NCBI GenBank assembly: GCA_963753685.1
Contig: CAVWDE010000015.1
Location: forward strand, 1-64,000
Direction of reading: 5' to 3'
Length of the DNA stretch: 64,000 nt
From: DATAOG01 sp963753685
Lineage (GTDB): Bacteria; Pseudomonadota; Alphaproteobacteria; Geminicoccales; Geminicoccaceae
Program-made: the position numbers and the translations under genes
The notes under the pieces: generated by a model
The model's database searches: none
What the model was told of the DNA's origin: nothing
The model's input: only the letters and a program-made list of their open reading frames with translations
Shown here: positions 43,048 to 52,354 of the stretch, in pieces
How positions within the stretch are numbered: the stretch's first letter is position 1
Layout: each line of letters opens with the position of its first letter

Positions 43048-44046
43048 CTAGCGGATCCCGGCGTCGATCAGCGGCACCAGGGCGTTGATGGTCTGCGGCG
43101 TGACCACGCCCGAGCCGGTGTTGATCGAGAGCCCGGTCAGGCCGTACTTCTTCGACAGGACGCACTGGTTGACCGGCAGGAAGCCCTGCAGGTAGAGCTG
43201 CTGGTCGAGCACCACGGTGATGTAGTTGTCCTTGAGGCCGTCGATGGTCGCCGGCACCAGGTCGATGCCGCCCACGATCACGTCGCCCGGCTTCTTGCCC
43301 GCCGCCTCGAGCGCCTTGGGCACGAACGAGGTGACGTTGCCGTGCTGGGTGCCGATCGCCTTCACGTCGGGATGCGACTCGATATAGCTGGTCAGGATCG
43401 GGACCGCGAGCGAGGAGTCGTTGTTGACCTCGGGGCTGATCTCGAGATAGTCGACCTTGAGCCCGGAATCCTCGAGCGCCTCCTTCAGGCCGCGGTCGCT
43501 CTGGCCGCGCTCGGCCTGGGAGAGCAGGCCGTATTCGAGCGCCTGGTCGCCCTTCTTGAGCTGGCCGACCTCGACCATCTTCTTGCCGGTCAGCCAGCCG
43601 CCTTTGTAGAGCTCGACCCCGGCATAGCCGAAGCCCTTGGCCTGGTACTTGTCGAACAGCTCGGTGAGAGGCGCGTTGCCGCTGGTGACCACGATGCCGC
43701 GCCCCTCGGCCTCGGCGACCAGATCGGCGAACGCGCCCGAGCCCGGATGGCCCATGATCACGATGCAGGCGGGATCGGCGGCCAGCGCCTCGCGGAACTG
43801 GTTCAGCATGGTCTCGGGCTGCCAGGCGGAATACTGCTCGATCAGCTTGGCCCCGAGCGCGCTCGCCGCGGCGCGGGCGCCATTGGTGCGCGGCAGGGTG
43901 GCACCATCGCCCGGATTGCCGCCCATCTGCATGTAGATCGTCATGCCGGCGCCGAGCGCATCCGCGGCCGCGGCCGGCGCGGCCATCGCCAGGCCCAGCA
44001 GCGGCAGCGCCGCGGCCAGGGTCACGGCACGCCAATTGGTCATCAT
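43048..44046 (-). CDS. Sugar ABC transporter substrate-binding protein (RbsB/FrcB type)
   Basis: A 332-residue periplasmic receptor. Signal peptide MMTNWRAVTLAAALPLLGLA ends at APAAAA. The Peripla_BP_4 fold shows IVIMGHPGSGAFADLVAEAEGRGIVVTSGN and the hinge VVLDQQLYLQGFLPVNQ. GGGAGG lies upstream of ATG 44046. The matching single-domain ATPase and permease are encoded at 47224-49085 on the same strand, with a 3-kb insert between, so this is probably the receptor of that transporter. Confidence 0.9.
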   Translation of the reverse strand: MMTNWRAVTLAAALPLLGLAMAAPAAAADALGAGMTIYMQMGGNPGDGATLPRTNGARAAASALGAKLIEQYSAWQPETMLNQFREALAADPACIVIMGHPGSGAFADLVAEAEGRGIVVTSGNAPLTELFDKYQAKGFGYAGVELYKGGWLTGKKMVEVGQLKKGDQALEYGLLSQAERGQSDRGLKEALEDSGLKVDYLEISPEVNNDSSLAVPILTSYIESHPDVKAIGTQHGNVTSFVPKALEAAGKKPGDVIVGGIDLVPATIDGLKDNYITVVLDQQLYLQGFLPVNQCVLSKKYGLTGLSINTGSGVVTPQTINALVPLIDAGIR

Positions 44047-44218
44047 GCTTAAGCCTCCCTGTTGATTGACGCTCCAATAGAGCGTTGCCTTTGATCCTAC
44101 TCGCGCCCTGGGCGTCGTAAAAGCCCGCTCGTCACCCGGCGCCGGTCGGCCGGGAAGCTTGCCGCGCGCCACCCGGCCAAACTACCATCAGTGCGCCTCA
44201 TCAATCAGGACCGGTCCC

Positions 44219-44956
44219 ATGCCCCAGAACGTGCCTCAGGACGTGCTCGCCGAGCTGGCGCCGACCGGCGTGCTCCGCGCCGGCATCAATCTTTCCAATT
44301 TCCTCCTGGTCAGCGGCAAGAGCCCGACGGGCGAGCCCGAAGGCGTCGCCCCCGACATGGCGCGCGCGGTCGCCGACCGCCTGGGCGTCAAGGTCGCCTA
44401 CGTGACGTTTCCCAGACCGGGCGAACTCGCCGATGCCGCGGGCAAAAACATCTGGGACATCGGCCTGATCGCGGCCGAGCCGGCGCGCGCCGAGGTGATC
44501 GCGTTTTCTCCGGCTTACGCCGAGATCGAGGCGACCTACCTCGTACCCCCGGGCTCGAAGATCACCAGCATCGCCGAGGTCGACCGCCCGGGCATCAGGA
44601 TCGCGATCGCGGCCCGGGCCGCCTACGACCTCTGGCTCAGCCGCCACCTCCAGAACGCCGAGCTGGTGCGCGCCGCCAGCCTCGATGCCTCCTACGACCT
44701 GTTCGTGTCGGAAAAACTCGACGCGCTCGCCGGCCTCCGCCCCCGCCTCCTACAGGATGTGGAAAAACTCCCCGGCGCCCGCATCCTGGACGGCAAATTC
44801 ACCGCCGTCCAACAGGCGGTCGGCACCGCCAAGGCCAACGCCGCCGGCGCCCGTTTTCTCCACGCCTTCGTCGAGGACGCCAAAGCCTCAGGCCTGATCG
44901 CCCGCCTGATCGCCCACCACCACATCCGCGGCCTCTCGGTCGCCCCGCCGGGCTGA
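44219..44956 (+). CDS. Family 3 solute-binding-protein fold without signal peptide
   Basis: A 245-residue protein of the SBP_bac_3 fold: LAPTGVLRAGINLSNFLLV, DMARAVADRLGVKVAYVTFPRPGELADA, DIGLIAAEPARAEVIAFSPAY, EIEATYLVPPGSKI. ATG 44219 with AGGA upstream gives no signal peptide, and the preceding codons do not extend one. It may be cytoplasmic, act as a sensor or enzyme-like protein, or the start may lie elsewhere. It is divergent from the sugar receptor gene. Confidence 0.78.
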   Translation: MPQNVPQDVLAELAPTGVLRAGINLSNFLLVSGKSPTGEPEGVAPDMARAVADRLGVKVAYVTFPRPGELADAAGKNIWDIGLIAAEPARAEVIAFSPAYAEIEATYLVPPGSKITSIAEVDRPGIRIAIAARAAYDLWLSRHLQNAELVRAASLDASYDLFVSEKLDALAGLRPRLLQDVEKLPGARILDGKFTAVQQAVGTAKANAAGARFLHAFVEDAKASGLIARLIAHHHIRGLSVAPPG

Positions 44957-44981
44957 GCCGAGGGGCTCCGTTAAGCTCTGT

Positions 44982-45386
44982 CTATGGTAGCTCAACCCTG
45001 TTAAAACGTAAGGCAGACGTGACACGATAGAGATACGGCGGCCGTTCATTTCGGATGATGGTACGCATCCTTGGATAGGCTCGACAAAAATGGCACATCT
45101 TGTCCCATACCGGTAATTGCGCTCCCCACACAGAAAATGCTGCCACGTTGTGCTGCCTTATCGCCATCGCCTCCATTTTTATTTTATGGAATTTGTCATC
45201 GTGACTAAAGACAATCCAACGTTGGGCGCCGCAAATTTGCAACCATTGATCGTCAGTCATATCTTCTTGAAAGTTATTGCTGACGCTATGGTGGTATTCG
45301 ACATCAAATGGCGGTCGTGCGCTTTTCAAAGCCGACGGAAAGCGCTTCCCAAAATTTCTGTCGAAATAGAAGGTTAATGAAGCCAC
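44982..45386 (-). CDS. VapC45-like PIN-like toxin
   Basis: A 134-residue protein with the DUF5615-like PIN fold: TFYFDRNFGKRFPSAL, DVEYHHS, DMTDDQWLQICG, WIVFSHDDKFHKIKMEA and SVWGAQLPVWDK. Acidic residues in YFDRNF, TDDQW and SHDDKF fit a nuclease site. It overlaps the upstream antitoxin gene by 13 bp. The pair resembles mycobacterial VapB45-VapC45 (Rv2018-Rv2019) in order and size. Composition is much more A+T rich than neighbours. Confidence 0.75.
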   Translation of the reverse strand: MASLTFYFDRNFGKRFPSALKSARPPFDVEYHHSVSNNFQEDMTDDQWLQICGAQRWIVFSHDDKFHKIKMEAMAIRQHNVAAFSVWGAQLPVWDKMCHFCRAYPRMRTIIRNERPPYLYRVTSALRFNRVELP

Positions 45387-46072
45387 GGTTGCGCGTCGGG
45401 ATCGACGCCTTCAAATTGTAACGCTGCGCGCACATCTACCTCCTGCAAATCGAAATCATCAGCGATCTCACCAAGTCGTTCGCCTGCGGCAAAGCGACCC
45501 TTGATCGTCCAACTTGGAATACCGCCAACGTGTGGAGCTCCGAAGGCAACCCTTGGGTCGATGACGATCGGCGACTGGCGCCCAGCGACATGCCACTGAA
45601 TCACAATCCCCTTGCGCTCGTACTCATACTCGAACTCTTTGAGGCGTCCGATTACATCGGTCCAGGCAAGCTGGCCGCCACGCCCGGGTTGGAGAAGTTT
45701 GCCCTTGCCGCGCCGACCTTCGAATTGCTGCAGGTCGAGAAATAACTCTTTGCCGTCTGTCTTGAACTTGTATTCAGCGAAGGGAAATTCGCTGTGCCAT
45801 TGTCTGGCAGCGTAGTCCCTGGTGTTGCGGATCTCGTTCAAAGTGATACCACTGTTGCGTAAGGCGGCAACCACAGCGACTTCGATAAGTTGCAGATAGG
45901 AAAGAGCAGCGCGGCGTTCTTTATCGGAGAGTGGTCGGCGCCGGCCACCCTTATGCCATGCGGCGACGGTCCTTGGAGAAATCCGAGCATACCGGGCCGC
46001 TTCCCCGATCTGATAGGTGGGGATAAAGAGCCGCCGGCGCCATGGAGCGGGTTTGACTGCCACGATCGTCAC
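45374..46072 (-). CDS. VapB45-like DNA-binding antitoxin (HTH plus DUF433)
   Basis: A 232-residue protein. The N-terminus holds a MerR-like helix-turn-helix (YQIGEAARYARISPRTVAAW, then YLQLIEVAVVAALRNSGI). The C-terminus is DUF433 (IDPRVAFGAPHVGGIPSWTIKGRF, GERLGEIADDFDLQEVDVRAAL). This architecture is that of VapB45-type antitoxins. It precedes its toxin gene with a 13-bp overlap and shares the low G+C composition, marking both as an acquired unit. Confidence 0.78.
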   Translation of the reverse strand: MTIVAVKPAPWRRRLFIPTYQIGEAARYARISPRTVAAWHKGGRRRPLSDKERRAALSYLQLIEVAVVAALRNSGITLNEIRNTRDYAARQWHSEFPFAEYKFKTDGKELFLDLQQFEGRRGKGKLLQPGRGGQLAWTDVIGRLKEFEYEYERKGIVIQWHVAGRQSPIVIDPRVAFGAPHVGGIPSWTIKGRFAAGERLGEIADDFDLQEVDVRAALQFEGVDPDAQPWLH

Positions 46073-46266
46073 TGTACCTGGCTCCTGCTACCCATCCAAG
46101 CGCTTGAGCGCGGGCGCCAACCTCACGCCCCATGACCTATACCCCGCCCGGCCACTGGCGCAAGGGCAGCCGGCTTGGGGGCGAGGTCGGTCTCAACGTT
46201 AGTTGAGCCAGGGTGGCTTCCGTGCTTGCGGTGCCGACCGACGCTCGAACCGGCCAGAGAGTCGAC

Positions 46267-46539
46267 TTACCGGAGGCTGCGCAGACGAGCGAGGTCCTCC
46301 ATCGTGCCATGGAAGATGACGGCGGCGAGGGACGCGAGGCCGACCACGGCGCGGACCCAGAAGGCCTGCAGGCCGGTCGCGACCGGGCCGGCTTCGATCA
46401 TGCCGATGAGGTCGGCGCCTAGCGAGGACCCGGCGATCGAGGTGTCGACGATGACGCCCCCGGTGATCGAGGTGGCGACGATGGCGACCCGGGTGAGCGA
46501 GTTGTCGACGAAGACGACCCCGACCCCGAGCGGTTCCAG
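46267..46539 (-). pseudogene. Decayed duplicate of an RbsC-type permease 3' end
   Basis: Leftward, 90 codons ending at TAA 46267 read TSIAGSSLGADLIGMIEAGP, VATGLQAFWVRAVVGLASLA and AVIFHGTMEDLARLRSLR. This mirrors the C-terminus of the intact permease at 47224-48255 (SYLGAYIIGMIEAGLVATGM, FWVRAVVGLVFLAAVIFHLTM). The DNA of the two is visibly similar. The piece has no start and sits out of frame against the metalloprotease gene upstream. It accounts for most of the 46073-46418 gap; 46073-46266 holds nothing else recognised. Confidence 0.8.
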
Positions 46540-47030
46540 ATTCCCTTGAGCAGGTCGACCGAGTCGTCGGCGAGCTCGAGCGGCGGCATCACGACCGCGC
46601 CCGCCTTCAGCTTGTCGCCGGCGGGGCGGTCGCCCAGCACCTTGTAGACGGTCTGCGTCATCAGCTGCGAGGTGTGGGGCTCATGCCCGAGCGCGTGCAC
46701 GAATTCGTGGGCCGCGATCACCTCGGCCATGCCGGTCCCGGCCTCCCTTATGCCGCTCGGCGAGTTGATGGTGAGCTTGACCGGCAGGCGGACCTCGGCA
46801 CGGATCAGCTGGCCCGCATCGTTGGTCTCGGCGCTGGTCTTGCCGTGGACCGCGGTGCCGGCGATACCGGGATCGGTTCGTACGCTGATGGTCGGGCCGT
46901 CGCCGTGCAGCGCCAGGGCGACGTCGATGCCCTTGCGCCGGAACAGCGCGTTGAGATCATGCACCGCCTGCTTGCACGCGGTGGTCCAGTGCGCACCGAT
47001 GTGGCCGAGCTGAACGTTCACTGTCGCCAT
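46419..47030 (-). CDS. HExxH zinc metalloprotease-like protein
   Basis: About 203 residues from ATG 47030. The zinc motif HEFVHALGHEPH with a later Met (SQLMTQ) resembles matrixin-type metzincins. No signal peptide is apparent. The first 155 residues look well formed (VNVQLGHIGAHWTTACKQAV, TSAETNDAGQLIRAEVRLPV). From residue about 163 the chain becomes Ser/Pro/Arg-rich because it enters the permease relic in the wrong frame, so its C-terminus is probably not native. Unknown role. Confidence 0.65.
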   Translation of the reverse strand: MATVNVQLGHIGAHWTTACKQAVHDLNALFRRKGIDVALALHGDGPTISVRTDPGIAGTAVHGKTSAETNDAGQLIRAEVRLPVKLTINSPSGIREAGTGMAEVIAAHEFVHALGHEPHTSQLMTQTVYKVLGDRPAGDKLKAGAVVMPPLELADDSVDLLKGIWNRSGSGSSSSTTRSPGSPSSPPRSPGASSSTPRSPGPR

Positions 47031-47223
47031 GACCGACCCCCGAGCCCTGTGGCGGGCGCCTGTTTCTGCGCCGCGCGATGATCGCAGCGTATTTGCCGGA
47101 CCCGTCCGGGTCAACGCGTCGGACCCACTGCGACCTTGGCCAGCCGATCGAGCCGACCCGACGTGATCGTGCGGCGGGGTGGATCTCGAGCAGGGAGACA
47201 ACCCGGCAGGGCGGGCAATCCGG

Positions 47224-48251
47224 CTAAGGTCGCTCCTGTGCCTGCGGGGCCGGGCGGCGCTGGAGGCGGCCGGGGAGGCGGAACTGGCGCAGGCGGCGCA
47301 GGCGGGTGGGGTCTTCCATCGTGAGGTGGAAGATGACCGCGGCCAGGAACACGAGGCCGACCACCGCGCGCACCCAGAAGCCCTGCATGCCGGTCGCGAC
47401 CAGGCCGGCTTCGATCATGCCGATGATGTAGGCGCCAAGGTAGGAGCCCACGATCGTCGCCTTGCCGCCGAAGATCGAGGTGCCGCCGATGAAGACCGCG
47501 GCCATCACCGTCAATAGAAACCCCGAGCCTTGGGTGTTGAAGAAATTCTTGTTCTCGGCGGTCAGAAGGACGGCGGCGAAGGCCGCGAGCAGGCCCATGA
47601 GCGTGAACAGCTTGACCTTCTCGCGCACGACGTTGACGCCCACCACCTGGGCGACGCCGACGTTGTCGCCGATGAAGAGCAGATGCTCGCCGAAGCGGTG
47701 GCGGTTGAGGATGAACCAGAGGAGGACCGCGACCGCGGTCGACCAGAGGGCCTCGACCGGCAGGGCGCCGATGCGGCCGACCAGGACGGCGTGGATGGTG
47801 TAGTCGTCGATGTTGCGGATCGCGTAGGACAGGCCGCCGGTCAGGACGGTCGTGATGCCGCCCCAGAAGAACTGGGTGGCGAGGGTCGCGATGATCGAGG
47901 GGATGCCGATCACGGCGATCAGGAGGCCGTTGATCACGCCGACCAGGGCACCGCCGGCCAGCGCCAGCAGCAGGGCCAGCCAGGTCAGCTCGTAGGTCTT
48001 GAACGCCCAGGCGAACAGGAAGCCGGAAAAAGCGATCACGGATGGGAAAGACAGGTCGATCTCGCCGGCGGCGATCACGAGCGTCAGGCCAAGTGCGAGA
48101 ATGAGCTCGGGCGGTACCGTCGCCAGGAACGACATGTAGATCCGGTAGCCGAGGAAGACGTGCGGGGCCGCGAACATGAAGGTCGCGATCAGGGCCAGGA
48201 ACACGCCGATGATCGGCAGCCCCTCGATCCGGGCGGCGGCGGATCTGAGCC

Positions 48252-48255
<4 letters not shown>
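47224..48255 (-). CDS. Sugar ABC transporter permease (RbsC/FrcC type)
   Basis: A 343-residue inner-membrane permease with about ten helices. Motifs are LILALGLTLVIAAGEIDLSFPSV, VGVINGLLIAVIGIPSIIATLAT and FIGGTSIFGGKATIVGSYLGA. ATG 48255 overlaps the ATPase stop by 4 bp (ATGA). It is the second gene of a leftward ATPase-permease operon. The C-terminal 60 residues have a decayed copy at 46267-46539. Confidence 0.92.
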
Positions 48256-49085
<830 letters not shown>

Positions 49086-49186
49086 GGTCTACCTCGGGGT
49101 CTGCCTCGGGCGCTCGCGTTGGTGGGGCGCGGGTCTCCTGCTAAGGATCGTACAGGATGGCTTCGGGCAAACAAGGGGATCGATCG

Positions 49187-50110
49187 ATGGGCGAAGAGGT
49201 GACCGGAAGCACTGGCTTCAGCGGCGTCTATCCGATGCTGTACGCGTTCTTCGATGCGGCCGGGCAGCTGGATCGGGAAGCGATGCGCCGCCAGGTCGAG
49301 CATTGCGTCGCGAGCGGCGTGCACGGCATCGCGGCCCTTGGCCTCGGCACCGAGGTCAGGAAGCTCACGCCCGAGGAGCGCCTGAGGGTGATGGCGTGGG
49401 CGGCGGAGGACCTGGCCGGCCGCCTGCCGCTCGCGATCACGGTGTTCGGGGCGACGCCTGCCGAGCAGATCGAGTTCGTCCGGGCCGCCGCCGAGCATGG
49501 CGCCGACTGGGTCATTCTGCAGCCGCCACAGACCGGGGAGTCGATCACCGAGGAGCAACTCGTCGACTTCTTCGGCGCGGTCGCCGAGGCCTCGCCGCTG
49601 CCGGTCGCGATCCAGAATGCGCCGCAGTACATCGGGGTCGGGCTGTCGAGCGCCGGCCTCGACCGGCTGAGCCGGCGGCATCCCAACGTCCGCCTGCTCA
49701 AGGCCGAGGGCTCGGCGGTCGAGACCCGGGCGCTGATCGAGCTCACCGAGGGGCGCATGGGGGTGTTCCAGGGCCGGGGCGGGATGGAGTTCACCGACGT
49801 CCTGCGTGCGGGCTGCGTCGGCATGATCCCCTCGGTCGAGTCCTGCCACGTCCAGGCGCGGATCTTCAATCTGATGCGGACCGGGCGCGCCGGGGATGCC
49901 GCCGAGGCGGAACGGATGTACGCGGCGCTGGCGCCGCTGATCCTGTTCCTGATGCAGTCCGTGGACCAGTTCCTGTGCTACGGCAAGCGGCTGACCGCGG
50001 AGCGACTGGGCCTCGGCCCGGTCCACGACCGGGCGCCCGCCGAGGCGCCGACCGCCTTCGGCCTCGACTGCCTTGCCCGCCACGCCAGGATACTCGACCG
50101 GCTGCCCTGA
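49187..50110 (+). CDS. DapA/NanA-family aldolase or dehydratase
   Basis: A 307-residue class I aldolase-fold protein. The Schiff-base Lys is in NVRLLKAEGSAVE. The usual YNxP Tyr motif is replaced by IQNAP, as in sugar-acid dehydratase-like branches, and GTEVRKLT stands for the GxxGE loop. ATG 49187 is preferred over 49157 because AAGGGGA lies 7 nt upstream. Its divergence from a sugar ABC operon suggests a role in breaking down the imported sugar or sugar acid; the substrate is unknown. Confidence 0.87.
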   Translation: MGEEVTGSTGFSGVYPMLYAFFDAAGQLDREAMRRQVEHCVASGVHGIAALGLGTEVRKLTPEERLRVMAWAAEDLAGRLPLAITVFGATPAEQIEFVRAAAEHGADWVILQPPQTGESITEEQLVDFFGAVAEASPLPVAIQNAPQYIGVGLSSAGLDRLSRRHPNVRLLKAEGSAVETRALIELTEGRMGVFQGRGGMEFTDVLRAGCVGMIPSVESCHVQARIFNLMRTGRAGDAAEAERMYAALAPLILFLMQSVDQFLCYGKRLTAERLGLGPVHDRAPAEAPTAFGLDCLARHARILDRLP

Positions 50111-50134
50111 GCCGGATCGATCGGCCGGCGCGCC

Positions 50135-52171
50135 CTAGGAGGCTGCGGCCGCGATCCGGCGCTCGAGCATGAACTCGATCTCGGCGGCCGGCGCCGGCCG
50201 GGCGAAATAGTAGCCCTGGGCCAGGTGGCAGCCATGCTGCCGCAGGAAGTCGAGCTGGCGCTCGGTCTCGACGCCTTCGGCGACCACCTCGAGGCCAAGC
50301 GACGTGCCGAGGCCGATCACCGCCCGCACGATCGCGGCGTCCTCGGGGTCGATCCCGATGCCGCAGACGAACGACCGATCGATCTTCAGGCGGTCGATCT
50401 TGATCCGTTTCAGGTGGGTGAGCGAGGCGTAACCGGTACCGAAATCGTCCAGGGCGACGCTGATCCGGCGCTGCCGAAGGCTGCGGACGAGATCGGCGAT
50501 CCGGTCTTCGCTGCGGCCGACCATCGAGCTCTCGGTCATCTCGAGCTCGAGCCGGTCCGGTGCGATGCCGTGCTCGACCAGCGCGCGATCGAGCTCATCG
50601 AGAAAGGCGTCGGCCCGCAGCTCCGGACTGGCGACGTTGATCGCGAGGCGCGCAGGGGCGATGCCCCGGTCCTGCCAGCGCGCCATCTGCTGCAGGGCGC
50701 GGTGCAGGACGACGAGGCCGAGCGGCAGAATGAGCCCGGTCTCCTCGGCGACCTGGAGAAACGACCCCGGACCGAGCAGCCCGAGATCGGGGTGGCGCCA
50801 GCGCAGCAGCGCCTCGACGGTGCATGTGGTGCCATCCGACAGGCGCACCTGGGGTTGATAGTGGATCTCGAACTCGTCCGCGCCGAGCGCGCGGCGCAGA
50901 TCCCTCTCGAGCTTGGCCCGCCGCTCCATCTGCACGGTCATGTCGGCGACGAAGTAGGCGAAGGTGTTGCGGCCTGACGATTTGGCGCGGTAGAGCGCCA
51001 GATCGGCGTTCGCGAGCAGCTGACCCGGGTATTCGGCGTCGGTCGGGTAGAGCGTGATGCCGATGCTCGCGCCGATGTGCAGCTCCTGCTTCTGGTAGGG
51101 GACCGGCCGGCTGACTGCCTGGAGGATCTTGCTCGCGACGGCACCGACCTGATCGGGCGCGTTGACCCCGGTCAGGATGATCGCGAACTCGTCGCCGCCG
51201 ACCCTTGCGGCCGTGTCGGTGTCGCGCAGCAGCGCCCGCAGCCGGCGCCCGATCTCGCGCAGGACCTGGTCGCCGGCGTCGTGGCCGAGGGTGTCGTTGA
51301 CGTCCTTGAAGTGGTCGAGGTCGAACTGCAGGACCGCGACCAGCGTGCCGTCGCGGCGGGCCTGGCTGAGCGCCATCTCGAGGCGCAGCCGGAACAGGGT
51401 CCGGTTGGCGAGGCCGGTCAGAGGATCGTAGTGCGCCAGTTCGACCAGCCGCTCCTGCAACTCGATCAGCCTGCGGCCGTCGTCCCGGATCCGCCGCACG
51501 ATCGGGCGAAAGATCCAAAATGCCTCCAAACTCAGGATCAGCAGGGTGGCGGCCAGCAGCCCGGCCTCGAGCATCCGGATCTGCCCGACGTTCGCCTTCG
51601 CCTCCTTGTCCAGCAGATCGACCAGCTGCTCGATGGCGATCAGCAGGCCATTCGATGCCGCCATGATGTAGCGGAAGCTTGGATGTTGCGGGCCGAGGCC
51701 GCGGTCCGGGGTGCCGCTCAGCCGGAAGGCATGGTCGAGATAGGCACGGAGCCTGCGGTCGAGATCGATCGGCTGGGCAAAATACAGGGCACGGATGCGC
51801 GCTGAGCTTTGGAGAGGCTCGCCCAGCCGATTGTCCGGATTGGTCAGCCGGGCATGCGCCTCTTCGATGGCGTAGGCGCTCTCGAACAGCCGGCCTCGGT
51901 CGGCCGCGCGCTCCGAAGAATCCTGGCTCAGCACCAGGCCTTGCGCGGCATGTTCCACTTCCTCGATCAACGTGCCCTGGCGCGCGCTGACGCCGATGAT
52001 CTGGGCGCTCGCGCGGTGGGCTCTGACCGTCGCCTCCAGGATCAGGAAGCCGCCGACCGCAAGGATGGCGATCAGGCTGAGCGCCAGCACGTAGCGGCGG
52101 GTGAGGGCGCGCGTCGTCGCCTGAAGCGCCGCCAGCTGGCTGCCGGGGGCGGAGGCTTGAGGCACGGGCAT
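50135..52171 (-). CDS. Membrane GGDEF-EAL protein
   Basis: A 678-residue c-di-GMP protein. ATG 52171 (MPVPQASAPG) is chosen because codons further upstream are non-coding in composition. Helix 1 is YVLALSLIAILAVGGFLILEA; a periplasmic helical domain follows; helix 2 is GLLAATLLILSLEAFWIF. The GGDEF domain has RVGGDEFAIIL with the RxxD inhibitory site (RDTD) five residues before it. The EAL domain has EALLRWRHPD and DDFGTGYASL. Both catalytic motifs are intact. It is divergent from the GH15-fold gene. Confidence 0.92.
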   Translation of the reverse strand: MPVPQASAPGSQLAALQATTRALTRRYVLALSLIAILAVGGFLILEATVRAHRASAQIIGVSARQGTLIEEVEHAAQGLVLSQDSSERAADRGRLFESAYAIEEAHARLTNPDNRLGEPLQSSARIRALYFAQPIDLDRRLRAYLDHAFRLSGTPDRGLGPQHPSFRYIMAASNGLLIAIEQLVDLLDKEAKANVGQIRMLEAGLLAATLLILSLEAFWIFRPIVRRIRDDGRRLIELQERLVELAHYDPLTGLANRTLFRLRLEMALSQARRDGTLVAVLQFDLDHFKDVNDTLGHDAGDQVLREIGRRLRALLRDTDTAARVGGDEFAIILTGVNAPDQVGAVASKILQAVSRPVPYQKQELHIGASIGITLYPTDAEYPGQLLANADLALYRAKSSGRNTFAYFVADMTVQMERRAKLERDLRRALGADEFEIHYQPQVRLSDGTTCTVEALLRWRHPDLGLLGPGSFLQVAEETGLILPLGLVVLHRALQQMARWQDRGIAPARLAINVASPELRADAFLDELDRALVEHGIAPDRLELEMTESSMVGRSEDRIADLVRSLRQRRISVALDDFGTGYASLTHLKRIKIDRLKIDRSFVCGIGIDPEDAAIVRAVIGLGTSLGLEVVAEGVETERQLDFLRQHGCHLAQGYYFARPAPAAEIEFMLERRIAAAAS

Positions 52172-52354
52172 GAGCACGGCGGTTGCGGCCCTCCGGCGCG
52201 GCGTTGACGTTCGGCAGCTGTAGCGACCATAGGGCGAAGGTCCGGTTAGCCGCAATGCCGGGGCGCACCGTGAGCGCCGCAGCGCGGGGTCGCAGGCGCG
52301 CCGCGGCGCGCTTCGCCGGTTCTCAGGGCCGGGGCGGCGCGCTAGAAGGTCGGC

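Noticed and set aside
42541..44077. Minus-strand protein with repeated HPLTDVPPAARND-like blocks
   Set aside because: The blocks come from the 47-bp DNA repeat, which changes frame at each unit; the upstream part is a shadow of the sugar receptor gene.
49187..50110. True dihydrodipicolinate synthase (dapA)
   Set aside because: The YNxP Tyr motif is replaced by QNAP and the context is sugar transport, so a lysine-pathway role is unlikely.
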